From NCBI GenBank assembly GCA_900550095.1, contig URRG01000051.1, forward strand, positions 1 through 9,940: a stretch of DNA of 9,940 nucleotides, given 5' to 3'. The DNA is from an uncultured Oscillospiraceae bacterium. Lineage in GTDB: Bacteria; Bacillota; Clostridia; Oscillospirales; Acutalibacteraceae. The translations under genes and the position numbers were made by a program. Of the stretch, positions 1-6,386 are shown piece by piece (positions within the stretch are counted from its first letter, which is position 1; each line of letters starts with the position of its first letter). Under the pieces are notes generated by a model, which worked only from the letters and a program-made list of their open reading frames with translations, was not told the origin of the DNA and searched no databases.

Positions 1-316
1 TGGGCGGCAGCCGGATGGGTAAGGCCCCTGGGTGCAGGAGCCGGAGCCCCTCTTCAGCCAGGACGGCGGCCACGCCATGTTCTTCCATCGGTTCGACGGC
101 ACCCTGATGATGGTGCTTCACAGCCCCAACCGGCCTGGTAAGGAACATATGCTCCTCTTCGAGATGGAAGATAACAACGGCAAACTTTTCATCAAAAATG
201 AGCTCACAGGAAATTTCCTTTGGATTTACAACGAGCGGGATCAGAGATATCTGGATTCCCTGCGGGAAACCGCCCCTGAAGAGAAAAAAGTTCCTGAAGA
301 AGCGCCAAAAGAATAA
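1..316 (+). pseudogene. Glycoside hydrolase family 43, C-terminal fragment with interrupted frame
   Basis: This is the C-terminal end of a GH43-type glycosidase, a five-bladed beta-propeller family that includes beta-xylosidases and alpha-L-arabinofuranosidases. The visible signature is GPWVQEPEPLF followed by DGGHAMFF, FDGTLMMVLHSPN and LLFEMEDNNGKLFI, the usual last-blade pattern. The tail ends in a charged stretch rich in Glu, Lys and Pro. The homologous reading starts at base 23 (Gly-Pro-Trp), before the first possible start codon, GTG at 32. In that frame a TAA lies at 20-22, while the next frame (from base 3) reads Ser-Arg-Met-Gly-Lys just before it, resembling the family's Ser-x-x-Gly-Lys segment. 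So the gene seems broken by a frameshift or nonsense change, unless there is a sequence error. The catalytic residues lie upstream of the window. Family call is from pattern memory; the interruption is read directly. Confidence 0.65.
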
Positions 317-361
317 TCATACATACCCCGTTTTGTGCTTCGCAAAGCCATATCCAAAGCA

Positions 362-402
362 GAACCGGCTGTCCTCCGTTTAGGACAGCCGGTTCCCTTT
401 TT
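362..402 (+). terminator. Rho-independent terminator after the GH43 fragment
   Basis: A perfect 14-bp stem (362-375 with 382-395) closes a 6-base loop CCGTTT and is followed by CCTTTTT on the + strand. It lies 45 bases after the GH43 stop codon and ends that transcript. The stretch from here to 620 contains no convincing gene; the small open frames in it have no ribosome site and one runs through the next terminator. Confidence 0.93.
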
Positions 403-620
403 GCGGTAAAGATACCCATTCGCCTGGGCTCAGCCTGCTTCTATTATTTCTGTCACCCGCTCCCTCCGCCTTTCCGCCCCCTTAAGGCCATAAAATTTCC
501 CTGTATGCATCCTACGCCTTCAGAAAAACGTACGCTCTACTGCTGCTATCCATCCGACGAGCTTTACAGGCAGCAGACAAGATCTATTTCTGCATACTCT
601 TCTTACATGCAAACAGAGGC

Positions 621-667
621 AAAAGGGCCCGCGCATCCTGTAATTCTATGGAAACGCGGGCCCTTTT
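621..667 (-). terminator. Terminator of the lacI-family gene (possibly bidirectional)
   Basis: A perfect 13-bp stem (621-633 with 655-667) encloses a 21-base loop. Read on the minus strand the stem ends in TTTT and lies about 57 bases after the stop codon of the LacI-family gene, so it should end that transcript. Because the stem has A4 on one side and T4 on the other, it could also stop + strand readthrough from the GH43 side. Confidence 0.85.
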
Positions 668-724
668 CAATTTCTGTTTTCCAATACGCTAAACACACAA
701 AATAGAATTATGCCGCATATGGGC

Positions 725-1768
725 TCACTCTTCCGGGAAGCCCCCGCAGGTCTTCCGGAAATTCATGGTAAGCGGCATGACCCGGGTGAAAGGGCGGCGG
801 TCCCCGGTGCGGGCGGCCTCCGACGCCATACGCAGGCACTCGGCGCTCATCTCTTCCACAGGCATGGATATGCTGGAAACAGAGGGCTCTGTGTATTCCT
901 CCATAACGCCGCCGAAGGAAAGGATCTCCATATCCTCCGGGATGCGGATCCCGCTCTGCAGGAAGGTTTTCACAGCTCCCACCGCCATGTCGCTGATCTG
1001 AACGAATACGGCTGTGGGAAGGGGCTTCCCCTGCTCCAAAAATTTCTTTGCCGCCCGGATCCCTCCCTCTGCGCTGATATATTCCTCCTGCAGGAACGCA
1101 GTCTCCAGGGTAAGGCCCAGGAACCGGCAGCCGTCCATAAAGCCCATTTTGCGCAGGCTGCCGGATTTGCTCAGATTCGTAGGAAGGATGAATCCCACCC
1201 GTTCATGCCCCCTGGCCTTAAAAAGGGAAGCCGCCTTTCTCCCCGCCTCGTAATCGTCCACGGAGACAGTGCTGTATTTTTCTGTAGGGTGGTTATACAG
1301 CACCACGGGAATATCAAAGGTATTTTTCATAAGAAACGGGATATCCTCTTCCTCAGACATCCCCAGCACGATGGCGGCCCTGCTGTACTGGGAGGAAAAA
1401 AACCGGCTGCACTTTTCCAGTTCCCTGAACCGGTAAGGGCGGATGAGCAGATCCACGGCCCGATTTTCCTCCAGCATAGCCTGCTGCAGCCCATAGAGGA
1501 CCCGGCCCACGACGATCTTCACATCGGGGATATACGGAATAAAAACAGAGACCGCCATCTCCTCCCCGTTTCCGGAAGAGAAACGCCTCCTGCGGGAACG
1601 GGCCGGCGCCTCGTATCCCATCTGCTTTGCGCCTTCCATCACCTTTTTCTGAGTAGCCTTGGAGATCCGCATTTCATCCCCTCTGCCGTTGAGAACGATG
1701 GAAATCGTCCCTTGGGAAAGCCCCAGGGCCTCCGCTAATTCCTTGATCCGAACCGAATTTTTTCTCAT
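725..1768 (-). CDS. LacI-family transcriptional regulator
   Basis: A sugar-responsive DNA-binding repressor or activator of the LacI/GalR family, 347 residues, the normal length. Residues about 8-28 form the helix-turn-helix (IKELAEALGLSQGTISIVLNG), followed by the third helix RISKATQKKVMEGAKQMGY. The hinge after Gly-Tyr is unusual: instead of the common N-x-x-A-R-S-L it is Arg-rich (PARSRRRRFSS). The rest is a periplasmic-binding-protein-like effector domain with the family marks SVDDYEAG, SDMAVGAVKTFLQSGIRIPEDMEILSFGG and MPVEEM. I chose the second of two adjacent ATGs because the ribosome site GAGGGG lies 6 bases from it but only 3 from the first (1771). It is transcribed alone, between the GH43 gene and a sugar ABC operon, so control of that locus is the natural inference. 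No effector can be named. Confidence 0.93.
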   Translation of the reverse strand: MRKNSVRIKELAEALGLSQGTISIVLNGRGDEMRISKATQKKVMEGAKQMGYEAPARSRRRRFSSGNGEEMAVSVFIPYIPDVKIVVGRVLYGLQQAMLEENRAVDLLIRPYRFRELEKCSRFFSSQYSRAAIVLGMSEEEDIPFLMKNTFDIPVVLYNHPTEKYSTVSVDDYEAGRKAASLFKARGHERVGFILPTNLSKSGSLRKMGFMDGCRFLGLTLETAFLQEEYISAEGGIRAAKKFLEQGKPLPTAVFVQISDMAVGAVKTFLQSGIRIPEDMEILSFGGVMEEYTEPSVSSISMPVEEMSAECLRMASEAARTGDRRPFTRVMPLTMNFRKTCGGFPEE

Positions 1769-1932
1769 CATAATCCCCTCTGTCCCGTATCGATATGGAA
1801 CGGCGTCTCCGTCCGCAGCAAAACGCTGTCCGGCAAAAGCATTTCCGTCTTAAAAGCTGTTTATGCCGCCCTTGCCGCGCTCCTTCGAATCTATTTGTAT
1901 CTCCTGTATCCGCCGTCTGTTTCTGCACCCGC

Positions 1933-2044
1933 TTCTGCCGTATCCGCCCCGTACGCGCACGCTGCGCGCTATATCGTATATCGAAGCATACGCTTTATAC
2001 GGCAGAACTGCGCGCAGACGCACACCTGTGTGTACTGCCGCGCA
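1933..2044 (-). other. Strongly structured segment in the lacI leader
   Basis: Two adjacent folded elements. Element A: an 11-bp perfect stem, 1933-1943 with 1997-2007, enclosing two smaller hairpins (CGCGC 1954-1958 with GCGCG 1964-1968; CGTAT 1975-1979 with ATACG 1988-1992), which gives a three-way-junction shape. Element B: a long hairpin 2009-2044, built from TGCGCG/CGCGCA, CAG/CTG with one bulged C, and CACA/TGTG around a 4-base loop. The segment lies between the candidate lacI promoter and the lacI gene and has no convincing reading frame. I do not recognise it as a known RNA class. The pairings are seen directly; an RNA role is inference. Confidence 0.45.
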
Positions 2045-2151
2045 AAATACAGCCGCCCGAACAGTCTCCGTCCCCGCGGCCTGCGGCACGAATCCTCCCC
2101 CTTCCGGAAGGCCGGAGCCCCACCGGACAGGCCAAAAGCGTCTTTTATTTC

Positions 2152-2181
2152 AGACATATCAGAGCATCGGCAAGACATATC
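2152..2181 (-). repeat. Two direct repeats GATATGTCT spaced 21 bp at the lacI promoter start
   Basis: On the minus strand GATATGTCT occurs at 2181-2173 and again at 2160-2152, exactly 21 bp apart, at and just after the predicted transcription start. Tandem sites two helical turns apart are typical of AraC-type proteins or response regulators, and a protein bound here would block or modulate the promoter. A second pair of 11-bp direct repeats, CAGTATACCGG, lies at 2184-2194 (over the -10) and 2230-2240. Which protein binds is unknown. Confidence 0.45.
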
Positions 2182-2184
2182 CTC

Positions 2185-2213
2185 AGTATACCGGATGAAG
2201 ACATAAAATGCAA
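2185..2213 (-). promoter_or_regulatory. Sigma-A promoter, probably for the lacI-family gene
   Basis: TTGCAT (2213-2208), a 17-base spacer, then TATACT (2190-2185) on the minus strand, five and four matches to the two consensus boxes depending on how the variable bases are scored. The predicted start is near 2178, giving a leader of about 400 bases before the lacI-family start codon. No closer promoter of similar quality was seen, and no other convincing gene lies between. Confidence 0.6.
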
Positions 2214-2253
2214 ATATTTTAGCAGCCGGCAGTATACCGGGAGAGCACAGGAC

Positions 2254-2289
2254 AAAAGCCCCGGCTGTATACGACCAGACAGCCGGGGC
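2254..2289 (-). terminator. Terminator of the sugar ABC operon
   Basis: An 11-bp perfect stem (2258-2268 with 2279-2289) around a 10-base loop, followed on the minus strand by TTTT. It lies about 48 bases beyond the stop codon of permease 2 and closes the operon before the separate lacI promoter. Confidence 0.88.
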
Positions 2290-2336
2290 CTCCTGTTCTT
2301 TTGAGGGAACCGCAGCGGTTTTGCCCCCGTATGTTC

Positions 2337-3182
2337 CTATTCCTTCATCCCGCTGGAAACGATGCTGTTCACAAAATACTTCTGGCCGAAAACGAAGATC
2401 AGCAGAAGAGGGACGATGGAAATCAGCCCCGCGGCAAAGGCGGGCCCATAATTGGTTGTGGACTGCCCTACAAAGTATACGATCCCATTGGAAAGCATCC
2501 GCTTTTCCGGAGAATTCGTCATGAGAAGGGGCCACAGCAGGTCGTTCCATGCGCCTGTGAAGCTCAGCACAGCCTGGGTGACCAGCGCAGATTTGCAGAG
2601 AGGCATCATGATGCGGAAAAAGATGCCGAACTCTGTGAGACCGTCCAGCCTTCCAGCCTCCTCCAGCTGCTTCGGCAGGGTGGTATAAAAGGAACGCATG
2701 AAGAAAATCCCCACCACGCCTGCAAAGCGGGGGATCACCAGCCCGGAGAAGGTATCCACCAGCCCCATATAATGCAGCTCCATAAAGAGCGGAAGCATAA
2801 TGACCTGAAACGGTATCATCATGGAGGCCATCAGGATGGTAAAAATCACATTTTTTCCTTTGAACTGCACTCTGGCAAAGGCATACCCCGCCATGGCGTT
2901 AAAAAGAAGCGAGACGACGGTCGTCACCAATGCAAAAAGAAGGGTATTTTTCACATATAAAAGGATCGGGATCCTCTTGAACACATCGATAAAATTATCC
3001 AGCACCCAGGAGCGTGGGAAATATGTGGGCGGGAATTCAATGATCTGCTTCGGCGGTCTGAAAGCGGAAAGACACGTCCATAGGATCGGAAGCACGATCA
3101 GCAGCGCCATGAAAAGCAAGAACAGCCAGGATAAGACTTTCAGCCATATCTGAAGGGGCGACAGGCGAAAGGAACGGCTCAT
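2337..3182 (-). CDS. Sugar ABC transporter permease, MalG/CUT1 type (permease 2)
   Basis: The second membrane subunit of a carbohydrate importer of the CUT1 class, 281 residues, normal length for MalG-like proteins. Hydrophobic segments are visible near residues 17-38, 78-98, 112-135, 148-165, 197-217 and 250-270. The EAA loop that docks the ATPase is at about 173-196 (LEEAGRLDGLTEFGIFFRIM), followed by the typical FTGAWNDLLWPL near 208. The ATG at 3182 overlaps the TGA of permease 1 by one base (TGATG), which implies translational coupling. The frame is open further upstream, but that part reads as the shadow of permease 1. Start chosen from the family-typical N-terminus and the overlap. Last gene of the operon. 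Confidence 0.93.
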   Translation of the reverse strand: MSRSFRLSPLQIWLKVLSWLFLLFMALLIVLPILWTCLSAFRPPKQIIEFPPTYFPRSWVLDNFIDVFKRIPILLYVKNTLLFALVTTVVSLLFNAMAGYAFARVQFKGKNVIFTILMASMMIPFQVIMLPLFMELHYMGLVDTFSGLVIPRFAGVVGIFFMRSFYTTLPKQLEEAGRLDGLTEFGIFFRIMMPLCKSALVTQAVLSFTGAWNDLLWPLLMTNSPEKRMLSNGIVYFVGQSTTNYGPAFAAGLISIVPLLLIFVFGQKYFVNSIVSSGMKE

Positions 3183-4084
3183 CAGTTGCCACCATCCTTT
3201 CTCTCCTGCAAAATCATCCGCCCATACAGGAACACGCTCACAAGAAGAATGACTGCAAAAAGCACTAGGGACATGGCTGTGGAATATCCCAGCCGGCTCC
3301 CCTCCTGGAAGGCCCGGCTGTAGATATAGCTCACCACTGTCTCTGTGGAGTGGGCCGGCCCTCCGTTGGTAATGGTATAAATCAGGTCGAACACCTGAAA
3401 AGAGCCTATGATCCGGGTGATCAACAAGAACCACAGGGTGCTGCTGATGCCGGGCAGCGTCACATGGCGGAACTGCTGCCACTTGTTGGCCCCGTCAAGG
3501 GTAGCTGCCTCATAAAGAGAATTGGAGATCCCCTGCATAGCAGCTACAAGGATCATGGCGCTCATGCCGAAGCCTCTCCAGATGGAAATGAAAATGATGC
3601 CATATACCGCCAGATCCACATCCGAAAAAATGGCGATTCGTGGAAAACCCAACTTGGAAAGGCTATAGATCCCCCAGCCCACATTGGGGTTGAGGAAGAG
3701 CTTCCACATGATGCCGATGACCGTAGAAGAGCAGATCAGCGGCAGGATATAGCAGGAGCGGAGGATTTTATCCCGGAGCCCTACTCCGCTGACCAATGCC
3801 GCCACTAAAAGGGAGAAACCTATATTGATCGGCACGTCAAACAGCGTGAACAATCCTGTGACGGCCCAGGAATGAATAAACCGTTCATCGGCAAACGCTT
3901 CCTGGAAATTTCCAAGCCCCACAAATTCCCAGGCAGAAAGATTGGCGCTCACATCAAAGAGACTGAGACCGAACGCTGCGATCATGGGAAATATGCTGAA
4001 TAGGCATACAACGAGCACCGCGGGCGCCACCATCAGATAGGCCGCATGCCCCGGCTTGTTCCAAAAACGCAGAAATTTTTTCAT
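3182..4084 (-). CDS. Sugar ABC transporter permease, MalF/CUT1 type (permease 1)
   Basis: The first membrane subunit of the same CUT1 importer, 300 residues. It has the short N-terminal form (KPGHAAYLMVAPAVLVVCLF) common in Firmicutes, about six hydrophobic segments, the EAA docking loop at about 191-211 (YEAATLDGANKWQQFRHVTL) and the family mark TNGGPAHSTET at about 239-249. The ATG at 4084 is preceded by GGAG with a 9-base gap and gives the standard N-terminus. The upstream in-frame ATG at 4099 touches its GGGGAGG with no spacing and is less likely. It overlaps permease 2 by one base and lies 210 bases after the binding-protein gene, so it depends on transcription passing the hairpin there. 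No ATP-binding gene lies in the operon. Confidence 0.93.
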   Translation of the reverse strand: MKKFLRFWNKPGHAAYLMVAPAVLVVCLFSIFPMIAAFGLSLFDVSANLSAWEFVGLGNFQEAFADERFIHSWAVTGLFTLFDVPINIGFSLLVAALVSGVGLRDKILRSCYILPLICSSTVIGIMWKLFLNPNVGWGIYSLSKLGFPRIAIFSDVDLAVYGIIFISIWRGFGMSAMILVAAMQGISNSLYEAATLDGANKWQQFRHVTLPGISSTLWFLLITRIIGSFQVFDLIYTITNGGPAHSTETVVSYIYSRAFQEGSRLGYSTAMSLVLFAVILLVSVFLYGRMILQERKDGGN

Positions 4085-4255
4085 TATATCCAACTCCATC
4101 CTCCCCGTTTTCATGCGCCGCTTCTGTAAAAGAATCCCTGACCGGCAAGCCCGGGAGCGGCCCTCGGAGAATTCCTCTTCCCTGCCGGTACCGCCCTCCC
4201 AGGCATCCGTGTTCCTCCTGGGCATTCTTTCTCAAAAGCCCGCAGCGGGGGCATA

Positions 4256-4283
4256 CCTCTCTTCCGAAAGCCCGGAAGAGAGG
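4256..4283 (-). other. Intercistronic hairpin between binding-protein and permease genes
   Basis: A perfect 11-bp stem (4256-4266 with 4273-4283, loop of 6) begins 11 bases after the binding-protein stop codon. On the minus strand it lacks a T-run, but about 30 bases further on a weak CCCG-CTG-CGGG hairpin is followed by CTTTT. In operons of this type such elements protect the upstream message from 3' decay or let only part of the transcription through, so that binding protein exceeds permease. The structure is seen; the role is by analogy. Confidence 0.6.
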
Positions 4284-4294
4284 AAGGGCGCCTA

Positions 4295-5638
4295 TTATCT
4301 GCCCAGCTTTGCCTCCAGATCCTTTTGCTTCTGCAGATATTCACGGATGATCACAGATGCATCCGCAATGCCTTCATCTATGGACTTCTGGCCGGTAGCC
4401 ACCGCCTCCAGCATGGGGACAAGCGCGTCCGTCTCCATAGAGCTTCCGTATACGAACGTTCCGGGATAGGCCGGGTGCAGGTGGTCTGCATACTGGGAAG
4501 TGATCTGATAATCGGGATCCTTCTGCAGCTCTTCATCGCTGACCACAGATTTCAGATAGGCCTGGTAGCCCATGTCCTTGGTCCAATGGTAAGCGGGAGA
4601 GTCCCCTTTCTCCGTGATAGGGTTGTCAATATTGTTGTTCCAGTAATTGATGAAGGAATAAGCTGCGTCCAGTTCCCTCCCCTCGGTGTTCTTCATGACG
4701 CAGAGGGAGACGGGGAAGGCGGTCTGCGCGATCTGCTTATCGCCCGCCGGCAGAAGGGAAACGCCGTAGTTGATGCCGTTCTGCTCAAGAGTAGCCAGCT
4801 CCCATGCGCCCTGGGTCAGCATACCGCAGGTGCCCGCCTGGAACATCGTTTCGTATTCCGAAATATAGCGGTTGGTCTCCCTTTCATCATAGAAAGCCTT
4901 CACCATTTCCAAAGCTTTTTTATTGGCGTCTATGTATTTGGGATCGTCCAGGATGCAGTTGAAATCCTCATCCACTACACCGCCGCCGTTTCCCACCATC
5001 ATGCCCGCGCAGACCGCTTTGGCATCGTTATAGGATAAACCGCCGCCTACAATATTCTTTTCGGGGTTATCGATCTTCCGGGAAAATTCAAACAGCTCCT
5101 CCCAGGTCTTGGGCGGCGTTTCCGGATCCAAACCGGCTTCTTCAAAGAGATCCTTGTTCCAGAACAGATAGAGGGATGAAATCTGGAAGGGGATCCCCAT
5201 CAGGTGTCCGTCCACATAGCAGTCGTCCAGAATATCTTCTACGAAATCATCCTTATCCAGATTGGTCTTCTCAAAAATATCGTCGATAGGGATATAGGAA
5301 CCGTCATAGGAATATTCTCCGTTGGCAAATCCCAGGTGCAGCTCCGGGTTAGTATCACTGGCAAGAGACGTAGTCATTTTTTCACCCAGAGAGGCAAATT
5401 CCATGATGTCCATTTCAATGGTCACGTTATCGGTATTTTTTTCATTATACTGATTTACCAGCTCGGTAAGCTTGTCGCCGTCCGGCCCTGTCCACCCGTT
5501 CCAAAACCGAATGGTCACAGGGGCGTTTTCATCGCCGCCGCTTTCTTCTCCCGCAGGACCCGAGGGGCTCCCGGAACAGGCTGACGCCCCAAGGAGCAGC
5601 GCTGCTGCCAGCAGCGAAGAGACTATGCGCTTATTCAT
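4295..5638 (-). CDS. Sugar ABC transporter substrate-binding lipoprotein (SBP family 1)
   Basis: An extracellular solute-binding protein that captures a sugar outside the membrane and delivers it to the two permeases. It has 447 residues, normal for the family. The N-terminus is a lipoprotein signal: MNKR, hydrophobic LLAAALLLGA, then ASAC with the lipid-bearing Cys at residue 21, and a Gly/Ser/Glu-rich linker. The mature part begins VTIRFWNGWTGPDGDKLTEL, with typical marks GIPFQISSLYLFWNKDLFEEAG and PPKTWEELFE, and later CGMLTQGAWEL. ATG at 5638 is chosen because GGGAGG lies 7 bases before it; an in-frame TTG at 5653 would put that ribosome site inside the protein. First gene of the operon. 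Closest in pattern to multiple-sugar or oligosaccharide binders; the sugar cannot be read from the sequence. Confidence 0.94.
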   Translation of the reverse strand: MNKRIVSSLLAAALLLGASACSGSPSGPAGEESGGDENAPVTIRFWNGWTGPDGDKLTELVNQYNEKNTDNVTIEMDIMEFASLGEKMTTSLASDTNPELHLGFANGEYSYDGSYIPIDDIFEKTNLDKDDFVEDILDDCYVDGHLMGIPFQISSLYLFWNKDLFEEAGLDPETPPKTWEELFEFSRKIDNPEKNIVGGGLSYNDAKAVCAGMMVGNGGGVVDEDFNCILDDPKYIDANKKALEMVKAFYDERETNRYISEYETMFQAGTCGMLTQGAWELATLEQNGINYGVSLLPAGDKQIAQTAFPVSLCVMKNTEGRELDAAYSFINYWNNNIDNPITEKGDSPAYHWTKDMGYQAYLKSVVSDEELQKDPDYQITSQYADHLHPAYPGTFVYGSSMETDALVPMLEAVATGQKSIDEGIADASVIIREYLQKQKDLEAKLGR

Positions 5639-5667
5639 ATCGTTTCCTCCCAACTTGTAGTATAATT

Positions 5668-5702
5668 CCGGCTGCGGCAGCCGGCCCCGAAGGAAGCTGC
5701 CG
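5668..5702 (-). promoter_or_regulatory. Mutually exclusive hairpins before the binding-protein ribosome site
   Basis: Just upstream of the ribosome site, 5668-5674 pairs with 5678-5684 (7 bp, CCGGCTG/CAGCCGG, 3-base loop). Alternatively 5675-5681 pairs with 5696-5702 (7 bp, CGGCAGC/GCTGCCG, 14-base loop). The two share bases, so only one can form at a time. This could be a stability element at the 5' side of the gene or simply GC-rich spacer; the sequence alone does not decide. Confidence 0.35.
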
Positions 5703-5811
5703 GAACTCCGCCGGAACCTGCATCCCCTGACGGGGAGTTTTGCATTGCGCCAGTTTCCAAGGCGCCGGCGCTTCTTTCACCTCCCTTGCTCCTGCAGCCG
5801 CTCACCGGCCG

Positions 5812-6015
5812 ATCCTTCTTCTCAGCTTTCTGCCCTTCCAGCCTTCCAGCTTTTACGTCTTCTGACTTTCCTGCTCTCAAGCTTTCCGGTTATCTAATCA
5901 TTCCGGTTTTTCAGCCGTCCAACCGCTCCTCTGTTCAGCCTCACAGCTCCATAACCGTACAGTCATGCGGCTATACAGCTATGTGACTATACAGTTCAGC
6001 TGCACGGCCATACAG
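5812..6015. repeat. Degenerate tandem repeats upstream of the binding-protein gene
   Basis: Two neighbouring parts. 5812-5940 is a pyrimidine-rich + strand tract of decayed short units of the CTTCCAGC type. 5947-6015 holds four 16-base units (5947-5962, 5963-5978, 5979-5994, 6000-6015), each ending in C-Y-R-TACAG; the last is displaced by a 5-base insert TTCAG, so unit ends are 16, 16 and 21 bases apart. The whole lies inside the predicted long leader of the sugar operon. It may be an expanded and decayed microsatellite-like tract, or the 16-mers may be binding sites. No gene is supported here; the open frames through it only reflect the repeats. Confidence 0.55.
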
Positions 6016-6104
6016 ATAAACGGCAGCCCTGCCTTCCGGTTTTCCGCCCAGGGCGGTTTTTCACTCATCCGCTTTAAATACCATAGGTTGTCGTTCCGGA
6101 CTGC

Positions 6105-6147
6105 AAAATAAAAAAATGTCCCATTTCCCTAAGAAAATGAGACATTT
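6105..6147 (-). terminator. Early terminator (attenuator candidate) in the sugar-operon leader
   Basis: A 13-bp stem with one mismatch (6114-6126 with 6135-6147) is followed on the minus strand by seven T residues and ATTTT. It starts only a few bases after the predicted minus-strand start at about 6154, so transcripts would be stopped at about 45-50 bases unless something lets polymerase through. On the + strand there is no T-run after the stem, so the minus orientation is clear. Confidence 0.65.
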
Positions 6148-6160
6148 GTATCCAATCCCT

Positions 6161-6189
6161 ATTATATCGTTGTCGAAAAAAGCATTGAA
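6161..6189 (-). promoter_or_regulatory. Candidate promoter for the sugar ABC operon
   Basis: On the minus strand TTCAAT (6189-6184), a 17-base spacer, then a perfect TATAAT (6166-6161). The -35 is weak, which fits a promoter needing an activator; the 14-mer repeat overlaps it by three bases. The start would be near 6154, about 515 bases before the binding-protein ATG. No better minus-strand promoter was found between here and the gene. Confidence 0.5.
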
Positions 6190-6386
6190 CGATAACCTAT
6201 ATGTTTTCGTTCCAAGCCGCAAATGGAAATCGGGTATCGGAAAATTTTCGTTATTTCAGTCATTTTAGACAATGAGACAGCTTTTGTTTTGAGATGCATA
6301 TGAAATGACGAAAGCATATATCTTTTTCGAACAGAGCAAGGCTTTTACTGCATGTATATGCGGATTGCAGCACTGTATAGAAACAA

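Larger units (their letters stand above)
6083..6200. repeat. Inverted pair of 14-mers flanking promoter and terminator
   Basis: ATAGGTTGTCGTTC at 6083-6096 recurs inverted as GAACGATAACCTAT at 6187-6200, 13 of 14 identical. The centres are 104 bp apart, close to ten helical turns. The right copy overlaps the -35 box of the minus-strand promoter, and a further TCGTTC at 6207-6212 forms a dyad with the GAACGA at 6187-6192. The flanks are not similar outside the 14-mers. They could be operators for one regulator acting with DNA looping, or ends of a tiny element; no target duplication is evident, so operators are favoured. Confidence 0.5.

Noticed and set aside
710..1738. 342-codon + strand open frame opposite lacI.
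   Set aside because: Complementary-strand shadow of a clear LacI-family gene; His/Pro/Arg-rich with no family match.
1951..2033. Alternating purine-pyrimidine runs (GCGCAC, GCGCGC, CACAC, TGTGTGT) that could favour Z-DNA.
   Set aside because: Runs are short and are better explained as the arms of the hairpins described for 1933-2044.
1850..2089. Minus-strand 79-codon frame with GTG start and GGGGGAGG four bases upstream.
   Set aside because: Composition follows the GC-rich inverted repeats, no recognisable protein features, and the ribosome-site gap is short. Kept only as a possibility.
1969..2157. Minus-strand open frame of about 62 codons starting MSEIKDAFGL in the lacI leader.
   Set aside because: No ribosome site, starts inside the GATATGTCT repeat, Cys/Arg-rich without family features, and overlaps the structured segment.
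1795..2304. Long + strand open frame between lacI and the ABC operon.
   Set aside because: No ribosome site or promoter, runs into the operon terminator, and translation looks like random Arg/Pro-rich sequence.
6044..6061. Small hairpin CCGCC-CAG-GGCGG followed by TTTTT on the + strand.
   Set aside because: Only five base pairs with a 3-base loop, and no + strand gene or promoter before it to terminate.
6083..6200. Possible small MITE-like element with 14-bp terminal inverted repeats and internal hairpin.
   Set aside because: No target-site duplication visible, flanks unrelated, and the right repeat sits neatly over a -35 box; operator sites fit better. Finding other genomic copies would reverse this.
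6201..6216. Possible catabolite-control (cre) site near ATGTTTTCGTTCCA.
   Set aside because: Several key positions of the cre consensus do not match; no better cre was found in the divergent region.
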